A stretch of 64,000 bases of DNA from Terfezia claveryi (Eukaryota > Ascomycota > Pezizomycetes > Pezizales > Pezizaceae). Under the pieces are notes generated by a model. The model searched no databases. It was not told the origin of the DNA and saw nothing but the letters and a program-made list of their open reading frames with translations. Below are positions 1 to 12,500 of the stretch, piece after piece (the first letter of the stretch is position 1; each line of letters starts with the position of its first letter). The position numbers and the translations under genes are program-made. The stretch lies in contig WHUX01000051.1 in the NCBI GenBank assembly GCA_015179025.1, forward strand, positions 124,001 to 188,000, in the 5' to 3' direction.

Positions 1-3000
1 AGCAAGATGACAGGGTGTGATATATACATCATGTACATGTTTTCGTTTACCGTCATGTAGTGTGCATGTCTGTATCTAGCTACGCTTACCCTGAGAAGTT
101 GAATTGGTTCTGGGGATGCTGGAGTGCTGTGCACTAGACGTGGTAGTGCGAGGGGAGTGATATCAATATCGAACTCTCAAAGACCGCAAACAACCCCCCG
201 TATCACAATGTAGATATGTTATCCAAGCTATCACTCTAGCTAACCTTATTACGCCATTATCTGGTTTGATAATGTTATTACATAAACTCCATCTCTAGAG
301 ATCGAGAGAAACACACTTTTTTCTTCTTTTTTTTTTTAAGGCCAACCAAGGAAACTAATTTCGAGAAAAAGAAGTTCCCCCTCCCCGGATTTACCATTCA
401 TTGTTTTTGTTCGCCAGCAACGCAACGCATTGGGAAAGTACGAGTGAGGGTTGAGAGGGAGAGGGAGAGGGAGGGGGAGAAGGCGGGAATATTTGATATG
501 ACATCTGGGTTTGTCTGTCTTGTCTATCAAGTTCCGTGGTACCACCCCCAGATTGAAGTCTTTTGGGTGGCATAAGTAATCCGCCATCAATCAACATCTC
601 AAGTAAATCCTTTCATAAAACTATATGGCTTATTAGGTGACCTAAACCCAGTCATCTTGCCTTTCGATTTTATCAGATAAGTATCATGACGGGTATGCAA
701 ACTTTCTAACTTTTTTTTAAGAGGAATATATAAACATTTCATGTTCCTTCGGCTTGTTGCCGCCAGACTACGGTACCTACATGCTTAATTGACCCAGAGT
801 TATACAGGAATCTGTTGGAAGTAAATCTAGTCTACAGTTATGAGTGAACCTAACACTCCACAGTGGCCGTTAAAGTTAACTGAATAAACTGAGAAACCAG
901 ATTATTGGTGTAGAGTATCGCTTTATTGGCTCCCCAACCACCCCGCCCATTCCTCAAACCAACAGAACTAATATTTGCTTTTCCACCGACTTGAACCCAA
1001 CTAGTTAGGTCTATGAGCACGGAGCGGATAAATTTGGAAATGAAAAACTCAATTCAGTCTTGATTGATATTCATGCACTTGAAAGAAAAAAAAATTGAAA
1101 AAGAATCAAGGGATATATTATTACGAGAGAATGTTTCATTCAGTTCGTCAGTTTCCCAGCCTCCTAGGCGGTCTCTGAGTGACCTGATTGAGACTATGAC
1201 GTCGATATTATTCCAATGCCCCATTTCGGAAGTCCGAACATGCTCCTGTAGCTTGAGTTGTGTTAGACTCCACATTTCATGTTGAGTCGCGAATCATCAT
1301 GCAGAGAAACAAGCCAAGCGGAGTAATCATACAAACAAAAGGAATCAGGGAAATTGCCCCTCTCTTGAAGGAGAGACAACCATACAACCCATCATATCTC
1401 TTCGATTCACGGTAACCAACCGTCAATGCCTGAATGCCTGCTGCAATTCCGTATATGTAGCTTGCTCAACCCCAACTTTCGGATTTGTCGAACCTTTTTC
1501 TGGTCTGCATCTGTACCTCCAAGCTCTTTCGGCCACTTCCATGGTAACTGAGGATGGTATTGGCTATAGTGAATAGCGGCTCAAAATTGTGCCCTTCAGG
1601 GAACGGAGCAATGTCATATATCTCTTTCCAGTGTCTAGCGCTTGTTACATGTGGGAGTAAGTGCACCTAATCGTCTAACCCGGGCCCTGCAGGAGGAGGC
1701 GGGACTGTATGGTTCCACTGACCGAAATTTATCACTGAACCAGGTCTACGGTAGGGATTTCGTAGAGGAGTCGTACAATAACGACCGGACTAGTGATTAT
1801 CCCAATACCTGTTTCTTGACATCAGCTGACACTCTATTCCTCTGATCTTAACTTTCATTTTCCTGAGTCATTTGCTTTTATTGGCCCGTAACGTTCTCGT
1901 CTGTATTCCCCCAGTTGCCTGTGTCTTTCGATTTACCCATCCCACATTGCCCTCTACGGTAACAGGTGCCCCGACAGTGCTCACATCACAAAACTATCTT
2001 CAGTGTCGATTGCATTTCCAGTGATATTGACCAGGACTCTATCTTGGGTGCTTAGAGATGTCTCTAGAAGGGTGGTAACACTCTGGATGTGAATGTTTGT
2101 TGGCAGTATAATGATTGTAGGAGCTGCAATAACCCTAAGATGGTCGCCTTATTCCGCAAATGTATAGGTAACCGTGGTGTGTAAGTCGAGCTTGTCCTAC
2201 TGCATGACTCCCGTCAGGCACTTTTTTGATGCAAGGGAATCAAGAGAGCAGGCAAAGCGTAAGCTGCTCAAGGACCTGTGTAGCTAAGGTTTCTATCCTC
2301 TGCTAGAATTCCGGGGTAATATTGTTTGTATATGCATATTGAACGGTAGTGGAGGTAAAAGGAGTTACACTGTGGGCATATAGCGGATGCACAGTCACAA
2401 GTTTGGGCTGTAATGGTTAGGAGGTACCCGTAAGTGAATAGTGATGCATCGGATATTGACCAATTGGGGAATTCGATATGCAATGTAGTGTAAATGCATG
2501 TAAGAACATAAATAAGCAAGTTAAGGAAAACTTTCCAACAAATGTTTACCCTGGCTCTGGAACCCGATATCCAACCAGACTGACTGTAGAGTAAGATATT
2601 TGAGCCCTAGGGTCGGCACTGTACGATGATGATGAGACTATTGTTGATATCGATGGCTATGGATTCGTTCCCATCCACCCCGCCTGGTAATTGGGCAATG
2701 CGGTGAGAGATGGTAACAGGGGTAATTATATGTAGGTATATAGACAGAGCTGGAACCTATCATTACTAGCGCAACTAGAATGGTATCTTGTGATTGGGGT
2801 CTGTTAGTATATATAGCTGGTAATATACTGCTCATGTCTAGGGATCGTCTTGTGAACTTGAGGCTTCACCTAGCCTATGATAGGTGTACGAATACGCGAA
2901 AGAGCAGAGCAGCTCGTAGTAGATGATCGAACCGAGGGTATCCATGGCCAATTGCAATCAGATAACGTCTCATCCCATATACATATAAGTATATGTGCAG

Positions 3001-4315
3001 CCTCTTGAGATAGTCATGATATTTAGCAGTACATTTTCGCTATTGCGAAGACCCGGAAGTGGTGGTGGTGGTGGTGGTGGTGGTGTTAGTGATGTAACTT
3101 GACACATCGATGTCAGCTCTGAACGCTGGCCGGTTGGAGCGCAGTCTTTAACGTCGAGAGCTCGCACCTTACAGTGTACATATCCAAGTAAGCAGGTTGT
3201 ATGTTGTGTGAGACTGATAGGACTGATAGGAAAAGCAGAGAGGATTGAAGCTGCGGGTTGCGAGGAGGACAATTGAAATCACATAGAGAAAGAGTCTGCA
3301 GGCGCACGCACGAAGCACGGAATTGCATTAGGTCCAGTCCCGACATTCGGACCTGAGACGCATGTCATACTGACCGTAGCAGAGAAAAAGCTTTATACCG
3401 CAAACTCCGTGCGCCTGCGCCCGCGCCTGCTGCCTCATAAATAAGCAAGAAGAAAAGCTCACGATGATACCTCTCTTTACGTATCCCTAATTTCCCTCGT
3501 GCACACCCCACAGCACCGAACAAGCAAAGCGGCGGCCGTGTCTAAAGTGAGCGAAAGGAAGCCAGCCGGGAGCGGCGTAGTGCTGGCTGTCATCATTTAG
3601 GTAGGGCGGAGCAGTTAGTCTCGTGCCAGAGCGATCAATTCTATCGGTACTTCTCCCGACCGCCCAAATAACCCCCGGAACGCACCTCCATTTTGCTCTC
3701 TTCTTATCTCTTACTCGATCTCAGAGCTCAGGCGGTGAGGCTTAGGAAACAGGCAAGCAAGCTTTGCGAGAAACGAAAACATATAGATTGTTATCGGCCC
3801 GGCCGCCCCCGATAGGAGTGCTGCAAACGCGCGACGAGACTGCTGCCGGCGCCGACGCCTGCCTGCATCTCTACAGTTCCTCAATAGAAGCAAGCAAGAA
3901 AGCAAAGCAGAGAACGTGCACTGGAGATACCGGCCCCTATACCCTATACCCCGCTGCGCCATACCGCCTGCATACAAACTACCCGATTAATCGAAGCGAC
4001 GTGCGTCTTGTGAGGGGAAGCAGATTCTATCACAACCCATCGGTCATAGTGGGCAAAACGAGGCTCTTTTTAAGTTGTGCCATTCACATTTGGGACAGGC
4101 GCGAATTGTGGAGGATTGAGTTTGGGTTCTAACCTTGGTTGCGGGAGCTAAAGGACGGAAGGAAAGAAAGAAGCTTGAGGAAATCTTGTGTTTTGTTTTT
4201 AATCTACAGTCTGGAGCTTGTCATCACAAACAATTGAGTGGAAATACATCAGCAGAATACCACCCACAAGCACATATACCCTCACACGCTCACGTCACAT
4301 CGCACATCTACAATC
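1..4315. other. Intergenic region, no recognised gene
   Basis: I find only short open frames with no recognisable domain on either strand. The stretch holds homopolymer runs (a T tract near 330), a GGT trinucleotide run at 3058-3084, and AT-rich sequence. The last 500-600 bases probably contain the promoter and leader of the downstream LAMTOR1-like gene, but I cannot place a transcription start. Confidence 0.5.
3058..3084. repeat. GGT trinucleotide microsatellite
   Basis: About nine uninterrupted GGT units lie in non-coding sequence. This is a simple repeat with no sign of translation. Confidence 0.9.
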
Positions 4316-5089
4316 ATGGGTCAATGCTCATCTTGCCTCGGCTTCCGGAAAGAGGACGTATGTTCCCCCCTGCCCTTCCCACTCCCTCTATAACTAAATA
4401 ACTAACTTGAAATCTCATCCATAGCCTGACCACCCCCGCCTCCTCCCATCAGACTACCCCTCTCAGTCTCATGGAACCTTTGACTACGCACAGCGCATGG
4501 GCATGAGTCATGGCCATCACGGTCTAGGCGGCCGCGGCGGTGGTGAAATCGATCCTCAAGACCAGATCCGAGAACGAGAAGCCTTAGAGCGAATTGTCAC
4601 AAATGCTAGCATGTATACTTCCCTCCCTCTCTCTTAGGTACCCCATTGCAATCCGCCAACCTAACTCTTGCGCAGGAATCTAATCGACATTTTCGCACTC
4701 GCCCCCCAACATCACCACACCGGTACCAGCACCCCCTCCCACTCACAAACCTCCTCACACCCCCACTCCCACCAACAAGCCCCGCGGGGAAAATCAGGTT
4801 CCGCGCCCCCACTCCGCCGGGAAATGAGTACGGGCTCGATGGGCGGCATGGGGGGTTATATGGGGGCCATGATGCAAAGAAGATGGCGGTGTATAGGGCG
4901 TTATTGCAAAAGACGAGTCCGCCGCAGCTGCCGCAGTTGCCAGAGGTGCTGCCGCCAGGGGCGGTGAATGATGAGGAGAGGAGGTGGTTGGAGGAGATTG
5001 GGGAGAGGGCAGAGGAGGCGGTGGGGGTGTTGACGAGGGTTAGGGGGGTGGGGAGAGTGGTAGTGGGGCTGGAGGTTATGGGGCAGTGA
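4316..5089 (+). CDS. LAMTOR1/Meh1(Ego1)-like lipid-anchored protein, C-terminal frame unresolved
   Basis: The predicted start MGQCSSCLG has a glycine at position 2 for N-myristoylation, with adjacent cysteines for palmitoylation. That is the membrane anchor of LAMTOR1/Meh1 proteins, which tether Rag GTPases to the vacuole or lysosome for TORC1 control. Proposed exons are 4316-4357, 4425-4612 and from 4676. The first intron is 4358-4424 and the second is 4613-4675. The family core is seen as EREALERIV followed across intron 2 by NLIDIFAL. The expected helical C-terminus (YRALLQK, then WLEEIGERAEEAV) is clearly readable from about 4880 to the stop at 5087-5089, but in another frame from exon 3, whose own frame stops at 4967. 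I tested the visible GT and AG sites between 4723 and 4945 and found no plausible intron that joins the frames. The join is therefore either an unusual intron or a base error. The identification is good and the exact protein is not. Confidence 0.75.
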
Positions 5090-8000
5090 GCATTTGGCAT
5101 TAAGCTAAGGTACGAGATAGGAAGGTGAAATGATATCTGTTTGTCTCTCTTTTTTTTTTCTTTTTTTTTTTCTTTTTCTTTTGTTTAAGGAATTGTGGTG
5201 TTTGAATTGGGGCTCTTGATATTTTTCTTTTTTGTTTTTCGAAGTTTCTGACTATCTCTTTTGTAATTTTTTTTTCGGGGTTACCTTGTACATTGCTCTT
5301 TGGGGTTTGTGGTGGGGGCGAGGAATGTGGCGGTGGTTTAATAGGCGGTTCGGAGATACAAAATTGGGAGCCGGTATATAGGTGGAACTCTCATGGTCGG
5401 GGATGGGGTTTTTTGGGGGGAGAAACAAAATCTACTTTAACTACAGCGGAGAATGGAACAGAAGGGCGGTGCGGGCGTTGGGAGTTGGGAGTTGATATTC
5501 TTTGGCATTGAATATACTTGGTACCGCCCGTAATATGAGCTTGCGGGGGATACGGATTGGGACTGGGGAGGGGAGTATTTGTAGCTAATGGTTGAGGGTG
5601 GCTGTGCGAGGGTTGTAGCCATCAGACTAGGGTGTAGCTAGGTATGGAGCATAATATGTATGTGAAGCATCGGTGAAGCCGCTGAATAAGCAGTTTAAAT
5701 AGGTAGCGGTGTAGTTCTAAATAGGTAGTTCCAAATCGGGCTGTTAATGATTTTTCGTTTGTGGTATCTCTCGTTTGGTTCCCAATGGCTTATCCTTGAT
5801 CGATTACGTCATCAGTCTGGGTATTCGTCATAAGCCCTTGTCGGCACATGAGACTATGTCGGCAACTCCTTTATCAAAACACCACAAAAATCTATCTTTC
5901 TACATAAGTACAACTACGCCCTTGAATGAAGGAATCATAAGTCTCAAGTTCTAATCAGGAACGAAATATTAAAGCTTGGAAACACAGCCAACCATTGTAT
6001 GTGCACCAAAGCAACCAGTTTATGAACCGGGTATTGACCAGAGTCGTGCTTAGTTTCAATGAGATGTTCATGAACAACTATATTCGATAACACAAATGAA
6101 CTCCAACGGGAATTGTAAACATCAATGACGATTGGGGGACCTCAGATAACCTGTTATCTGGGTCAACCTTCACCACTCTCGAATTTCTGCAAACACTCAT
6201 CCTCATCCCCAATAGGGGGTGTTAAGTTACCAGAAGAAAGTTGCCCTGTAGCAGAAAGCCTCCGCATGGGTTAAGAGGTTACGTGGGGTTAGATTGGATC
6301 ACACAATCCTACGAGGCCCGAATAGAATAGGCCTCTGTGTGTTGTAGGCCCAAATCTGGCGGTGTTTGCGGGCTTGCACATACTTATGGTATGGAGTATT
6401 GATATCCCTGGGAAGGACCATAGCCGACGCGATACTTTAGTGTTCAAGGTGGGGGCTTCTTTGTTTGGGGATGGCTGGGGGATGGCTGGGAATAGATGAT
6501 GTGAATGAAGTTACCCAGCGGGGCTCATTCGCAGTTAGCTAGGCTACACCTCTCACAGCGGAAAATCCCCCTAGCAAAGCAAGAACAATGACGACGAAGG
6601 AGCGGGGCCCGGAGTCACCGATGAAATTGCTGCGAGTGACGTAGAAGATGACGAAGAAGAAGATGATGATGACCGTCGTAACAATGAGGAGGGGGAGGGG
6701 GGGATATAGTAAGGACGAGAACCAGAGGGAGGACCCAAAGGTTGGAATTAACTTCCGCACTTGCTCTCGCGACCGGCCAAACTCGGTTAAGAACAAATTT
6801 ACCCTTGCCAGGAAGCGGAACAAAAAAGACCCGAAAGAGCAGTGCTTACAACGAGATGCTATTTCAGGCTCATTACCAGTGAGGAGTAATCAAGTCAAAC
6901 GGCAGCATGGCATAATGCAGGGCACAGGACTTCCCACCACCGTTAAGGCACACTGTTACAGAAAACTGAAGCGGGAGGTCGAGACATTTGAGCTCGATGC
7001 TACTTCTGCAGCAGCTCAAACCCCATCAACTTTTACTAAACACCTCGACTCTCCTTATGCCGAAATCCCAGGCACCCCATATAACCCTCTCAGCCCGTAC
7101 CCTCCCTCCGTCGCGAGAAACCCTCCTATGGCGAGATGGGAGCTATGGTTCTCAATAGCGTAGGGATCGCTAGGGTAATGTACAGCTGGGTGAAGTACTA
7201 GTGAGGACACAAGTTCAGCGCCTCTATACACGCCTTCGGTTTACGTTTTCCCACTGAAGAAGAGGAAAGGCAACTGGGGTCTATCTTGGTAGTCCTTGAG
7301 TTGGAGCGGAGGTACCTTATTTGAGCAATACTTCATCGCTAACAACGGCCATTTGTTTGTCTCTCCTCTCCACCACTTCTTTATTCTCTCGCCTACTTTC
7401 TCGCTCACGCTTCTTCTCTAATTTTGATGGGTGAGATGGAGGACCGAGAGGATGGAAGCCTCTATGGGTTATCTCTATACTCACATAGCTTAGACGTAAT
7501 GGGACTATTTTCCAGGTAGAGAGATGAAGAGAGGGATACTCCGCCCCCCTCACAGACAGGTCTTCTCATATACTGAAAATTTCGGGCTCCTCTTCCATGC
7601 ATACCTCAAACTAAACGCCTAATTTTACCAACTCTTACAGCAACTCAGTTCCCACTCACTAGGAGTTCAAGATGAAGACTATGCAAAGCTTGCCGCTTTC
7701 TGGAGGTTGTGCTACACTTGGTATTTTCTCCCGCAGAGGCCCTACTAGGAAGAGGAAGCAATAGACAGGCATGGACAGAGGTAGATAAGCGGGAGGGTAA
7801 AGGCGGTAGCAGCGAGCAATACATTTAGGGAAAAGTGGAGAAAAATCAATTGCTCATGAGCGCAGCTGTGAGGAATCTCTTCTGTATGTGTGGTGCAATG
7901 GCTGGTTTTCTCGTTGAGATCCCACCGCCGCATTTCCCAGTGCTACCTACAGACCTTTATCCGCTGAATTATCCATTACTGCAATGCTGAGGGCTGAATC

Positions 8001-9243
8001 TTTGCCACTCATATCTTTCATTGCCGAATCTAACACCGCCGAACCCTGTCCTCCCATATTGCCTTTCCCTCCGCCCTATAAGCTTGGAGGATGCTTATGA
8101 GGATGCGTGAGGGGGTACACAGGCTACTTTTATCCCACGCCTGATGCCAATGTTAATATACAACACAAGGCCATGTCCTGCATCTGCAGTATGTCACAGT
8201 TTATTACGACTGCTCTTAATGAATGACAATTCAGTGCATCATTACGATAACTCAGGGGAGAATTAGACGGTGCCCCAGAGAAACCTGGAATGAAGAGCAG
8301 CACGCTTTATCTTTTTCTTGGCCTCTTCCTCCATCTATCCCGATACATATCAACAGTCTTCAATTCACTACCCCTACTCTGGCTCCGTAGCGCCAGCCTT
8401 CAATCTATACTCCCCTACTCCCTATCATTAACAGCTACGGTACTGATTCGTGCTCCTACTCCTGCTACATACATACCAAGGCAGGGATCCCTATAGACAA
8501 AGAGCCACTACTGTTACCGAGCCCCCGTGGCTGGCCAAGGTCACAAGCCTACCGTAGATCCCGCTCCGCCCTATAAGGTTTCCTCAGCTGGAATTCTCTC
8601 GAGAATCTATGTTTATCCGTTTTTCCAAATAATAGAAGACTTTTTTTTTTTTTTTTTTACTATTATTATTATTATACTTCAGAGAACTGGGGAATTACTT
8701 TTTTTTTTTTAATATAAACTAATGCTCTACCTATGTAGATCCCCTTGTTGCCTGGCGTAGCTTCCTAATGTTAGAAAAACCCACAATAGCTTATTATTAT
8801 TTACTTTTAAAGACCTCCAAGACATTTGAGGACAGTTTTGCCACCAATCCTTAAGAATATGCTCTACGCTCGAGCCTAGAAAAATAGAGAGGTATATATA
8901 TATATTTTTGAAGTTAGCAAAGAAACGTGATTACCGTAGATAATATTCTTTTTTTTTTTTTTTTTTTTCTCATCTTGATTAAAATAGAACTATAACAAAA
9001 AATAAAAAATAAAAAGGTTTTTGTATATTATAACCTTTATGTAGGTAAAAACGCTACTACACATGGAATTTTTCGAAAGTTCAGGGTAAAATGCAAACAA
9101 GTCAAACTAGCTTACGCACATATCTTCATGCTGATCGATGGGACACACCCAGGCAGGAGAACTAGGTGAACCTCAAAAATCAAGATATTCTCCGGATGCA
9201 TATAGATACAAAAGAAACAAATACACAACAGCACTTGGAAATA

Positions 9244-9279
<36 letters not shown>

Positions 9280-9525
9280 CACTAATGGCCCAACCAAGCA
9301 GGGATAATTTCAGCTGTGAATGATGAAATAGTTTGCATCACGAGTATATATAAATATATAAAAAACTAGACTCCAGCATAAACACAGGAAATAAACATGA
9401 CCAATACCCCAAACTATACACAATTATTAGGGAGCAAAACATAAACCCGCCCGCAAAAACCATATTCCACAAATAATAACCAGGTATCCCCCCACCTCCT
9501 CTCTCCTCTTCCATCACCAACTTAA
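5090..9525. other. Intergenic region, no recognised gene
   Basis: Beyond the LAMTOR-like gene there are T-rich stretches, including a T run around 8640, and several open frames without recognisable domains. Two deserve mention only as possibilities. One is a minus-strand frame 6539-6823 with a strongly hydrophobic segment. The other is a plus-strand frame of 68 codons at 8290-8496 whose start resembles a signal peptide (MKSSTLYLFLGLFLHL). Neither has supporting context. A terminator for MED13 is expected just below 9526 but no clear motif stands out. Confidence 0.4.
9245..9279. repeat. ATA/TAA microsatellite
   Basis: About eleven trinucleotide units sit downstream of the MED13 stop. This is a simple repeat in the probable 3' flank. 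Confidence 0.9.
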
Positions 9526-12500
9526 TTACATACATATCTCCAAAGCATCAACCCCCTTCTCTGCCACGGCCACATGCCACGGCAACACCCCTCTATTCTC
9601 CCTCTCCCTTACCACCCCTTTATGAATAGCAAGTGTCGCCAGCCCTCTCCACTGACACAGTATCTCTTTCAACTGCCCCTCCACTACATTCTTCCCCGGG
9701 GGAGGTCCACTCCCACTCACAACACCCACCACATTCACCCCCAGCATTGCCGGTTCTCCATCCCCCTCCACCCCCATCGCCCCTCTCTTTACTAGAAACC
9801 CACTTGCGAGACTATACCTGGCCTCAGTAACCACAGGAGATATGGGTAATCTGTGATTCAACACCACACCCCAAACTTCATCCGCGTAATCGGTGAGTTG
9901 GGTATCGGGGTCAAGATCGAGTGCTGCATCGGCATTGGGGGTGCCACCAGCAGTGTTGGTGTTGATTGCAGAGGTGGAGCCGGAAGGGTCGGGGGAGAGC
10001 ATACTTGCGTTTGGGGTTGAAACTGGGGTGAATAGGTTTGAGCCGGAGTTGAATGCTTGGGGAATGATAGCAGGTAATGAGGGGGCCAGGGAGAGAGCGG
10101 GTGACGGGTCAGCAGTGAGGATGGTCAGACTAGTCGTTGTTTTTGAGGATTGGTTTGAGGGGCCTGGCTGAGGATTAGTAGAGTTGGGTTGGGCTGACTC
10201 TGTCGACAACGCAGTCCATACTAGGGTACACGTTAGGGGAATCTGAAAAGCTGAGTTCAAGCTGGGAGTACTCACATTCTACCTCATCCGCGTCAATCCA
10301 ACCCCCAACCTTGGTAATGCATACTCTCGGCATCATACTCTTCCTCCTAATCCACTCCATCGTCTTTGACCACGCAAAGCGGGCTACTTCTTCCCATGGC
10401 TTTAGAGCGATACACCCCTTTCTTCCAAGACAGATTACCTCGTTGTATTGAAAGTCTCCATAGTTATCAGTCCAAGCAAACACTACCCACCGTTCATCCA
10501 AACTCTGCTTGTATGCCACATGCAAACACGAGCCTTCCTGCAGTAAAGGGTTCACCGTCTCCGCAGACAACTGAAAGTTTATCGACTTGGGCACAGGTTT
10601 GGCCAATACAATTGACGGCGCATAAGAAAAAACTCTTTCACGCATCTTCTGACGCCACGAGTTTAGCATCGACGATGCCTGGGGTGCATTTTTAGCCGTC
10701 GGCATCTTAGATGACGAAGAAGAAAACAAAGAGACTTTGTCATTCCGTACCTCTTCACTTGAGGTGTCATTCTCGGTGACCATGCACCGGTTGTACACCT
10801 CGAGAGAAAACCGTATATAGTCCTCCTGAGACGGAGTTATGAGGCCGTTCTTAGCTGTGAGAAGGTCAATAGGGACAATCTGCAGAATGATGTTGTTGGG
10901 GGCGGCATTGAGCTGCGTCATCGTTGCCATGTATGCTTGTTTGAGGAAATAAAACGCATGACAAAGCTCCGGCAGTACAGAAGCTCTAATAAAAGGATTC
11001 ACTAGATATACTACAATGTTTTGCATTTCGTCGGCCACGTTATAGAGCATAGAACCTGTTATTAAAGGTCAGTGAAATTAAGCAAAACGAGCAATTATCT
11101 AGAAAGCCTACCAAGTCTCATACAAGCATCCTTGATGCACTGCATGATCGCACCCATATCCAACTCCTCAGCGTGCCTAGGTGGTAACTGTACACCAGAC
11201 ATCCCAGCAGTGATGTCATCTATGTTCCCCCTTATATAGTTACCCAGTTTGCAGCTATCATATACCGTTCCAACCCTTTCCATGAACTCATCCACAGCAT
11301 CTGCCATCGCCTCTCCAGAGGGGTAGACGCAAAAAGCTATTACATTTTTTGGCCCGCTACAAGGGGCCAGTCCAAATGTCTCCCAGAACTTCAGTGCCAC
11401 AGGTGATATTTCCAAAGCTGCTTCCCCGCGGTGGACGTGAACATGTGAGGGTGGGATCTTGAAAGAAACAGTGGACGATGCTGCAGTGGATGAATCAAAC
11501 GCCGTCAATGAATGATTTCCAGGTGGTAAGGCACAATGTTTTCCAGTTCTTCGTGGTTGTGCTATAGGTCGAAAGTTTGCTTTCCCCAATAGTGGTGTGG
11601 ATTGGGCGGGGGCATCAGGGATTGTTGCATAAGTCTCAAACTTGCACCTTGTTGCCCCGGGGAAGACATTCTTCACAACTTCCTCCACTTGGCTCTCACC
11701 GCTCACCCGCCGGCGTGTCATTAGGCTATCAAGGCCACTATCTTCCTCAAACACAGAACTATCCACCCCAGAACAGCGAGGTTGTAGGAGAGATCCAGTA
11801 ATAATGTTGCTCACTAATTCATGGCAGATAAAGCGGTGCTCCGCTTCGGTCATTCTACTCACAGTAGAGTATTCATCCCTTGTGGTATCATCCGCACATA
11901 ACTTTTCAAAAACATCCACCAAACAATAGTCATCAGGATCTGGAACCATTGCATGCCATGGTGGGGGTGCCAGTTCCATCCCTCCAATTTTGCCATCAAT
12001 GTCAAATTGCCCGGGCGGTAAGGGTGTTGCAATGCTCGCTGACTCCCGCCCTGTCTCGGCCAAAGCCAGTTCTCCATCATCGTCGACAGCCCTCTTTCGT
12101 TTATTTCCTGTTGTATAAACGGGACTGCTCTCCGGTAATGGTGGAAGGCTGTACTCGGTTTCACTTTCTTCGTCTACATCACTTTCCGAGCTCTCATCAT
12201 TGTCATCATATTCGTATTCTGATTCATAGGAGTCACCGTCTTCGTCGCCTGTGGGATGTATCTCGAGCTCTTCAATAGCAGGCTCAGCAGCTTGAGAATG
12301 ATGAATTGAGTCATCACGCGGGGTATTAGATGTAAGAGATCTCAAAGACTTTCTACTACTTAATCTTCGCTTCAGTGGGCTATCAAGTAATGAAATGGAG
12401 GCTAGCTTGCCATCCAAGCATTCAACCTTTTCCTCTTTTGGCGGAGGGCCAAAAAATCTCCCACCTTCCATATACTTCTTATCCGCCATCTCCACTCCAG

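Noticed and set aside
6648..7163. 171-codon plus-strand open frame
   Set aside because: No ATG at its opening that is well placed, a Lys/Met-rich simple-sequence start, and no recognisable family.
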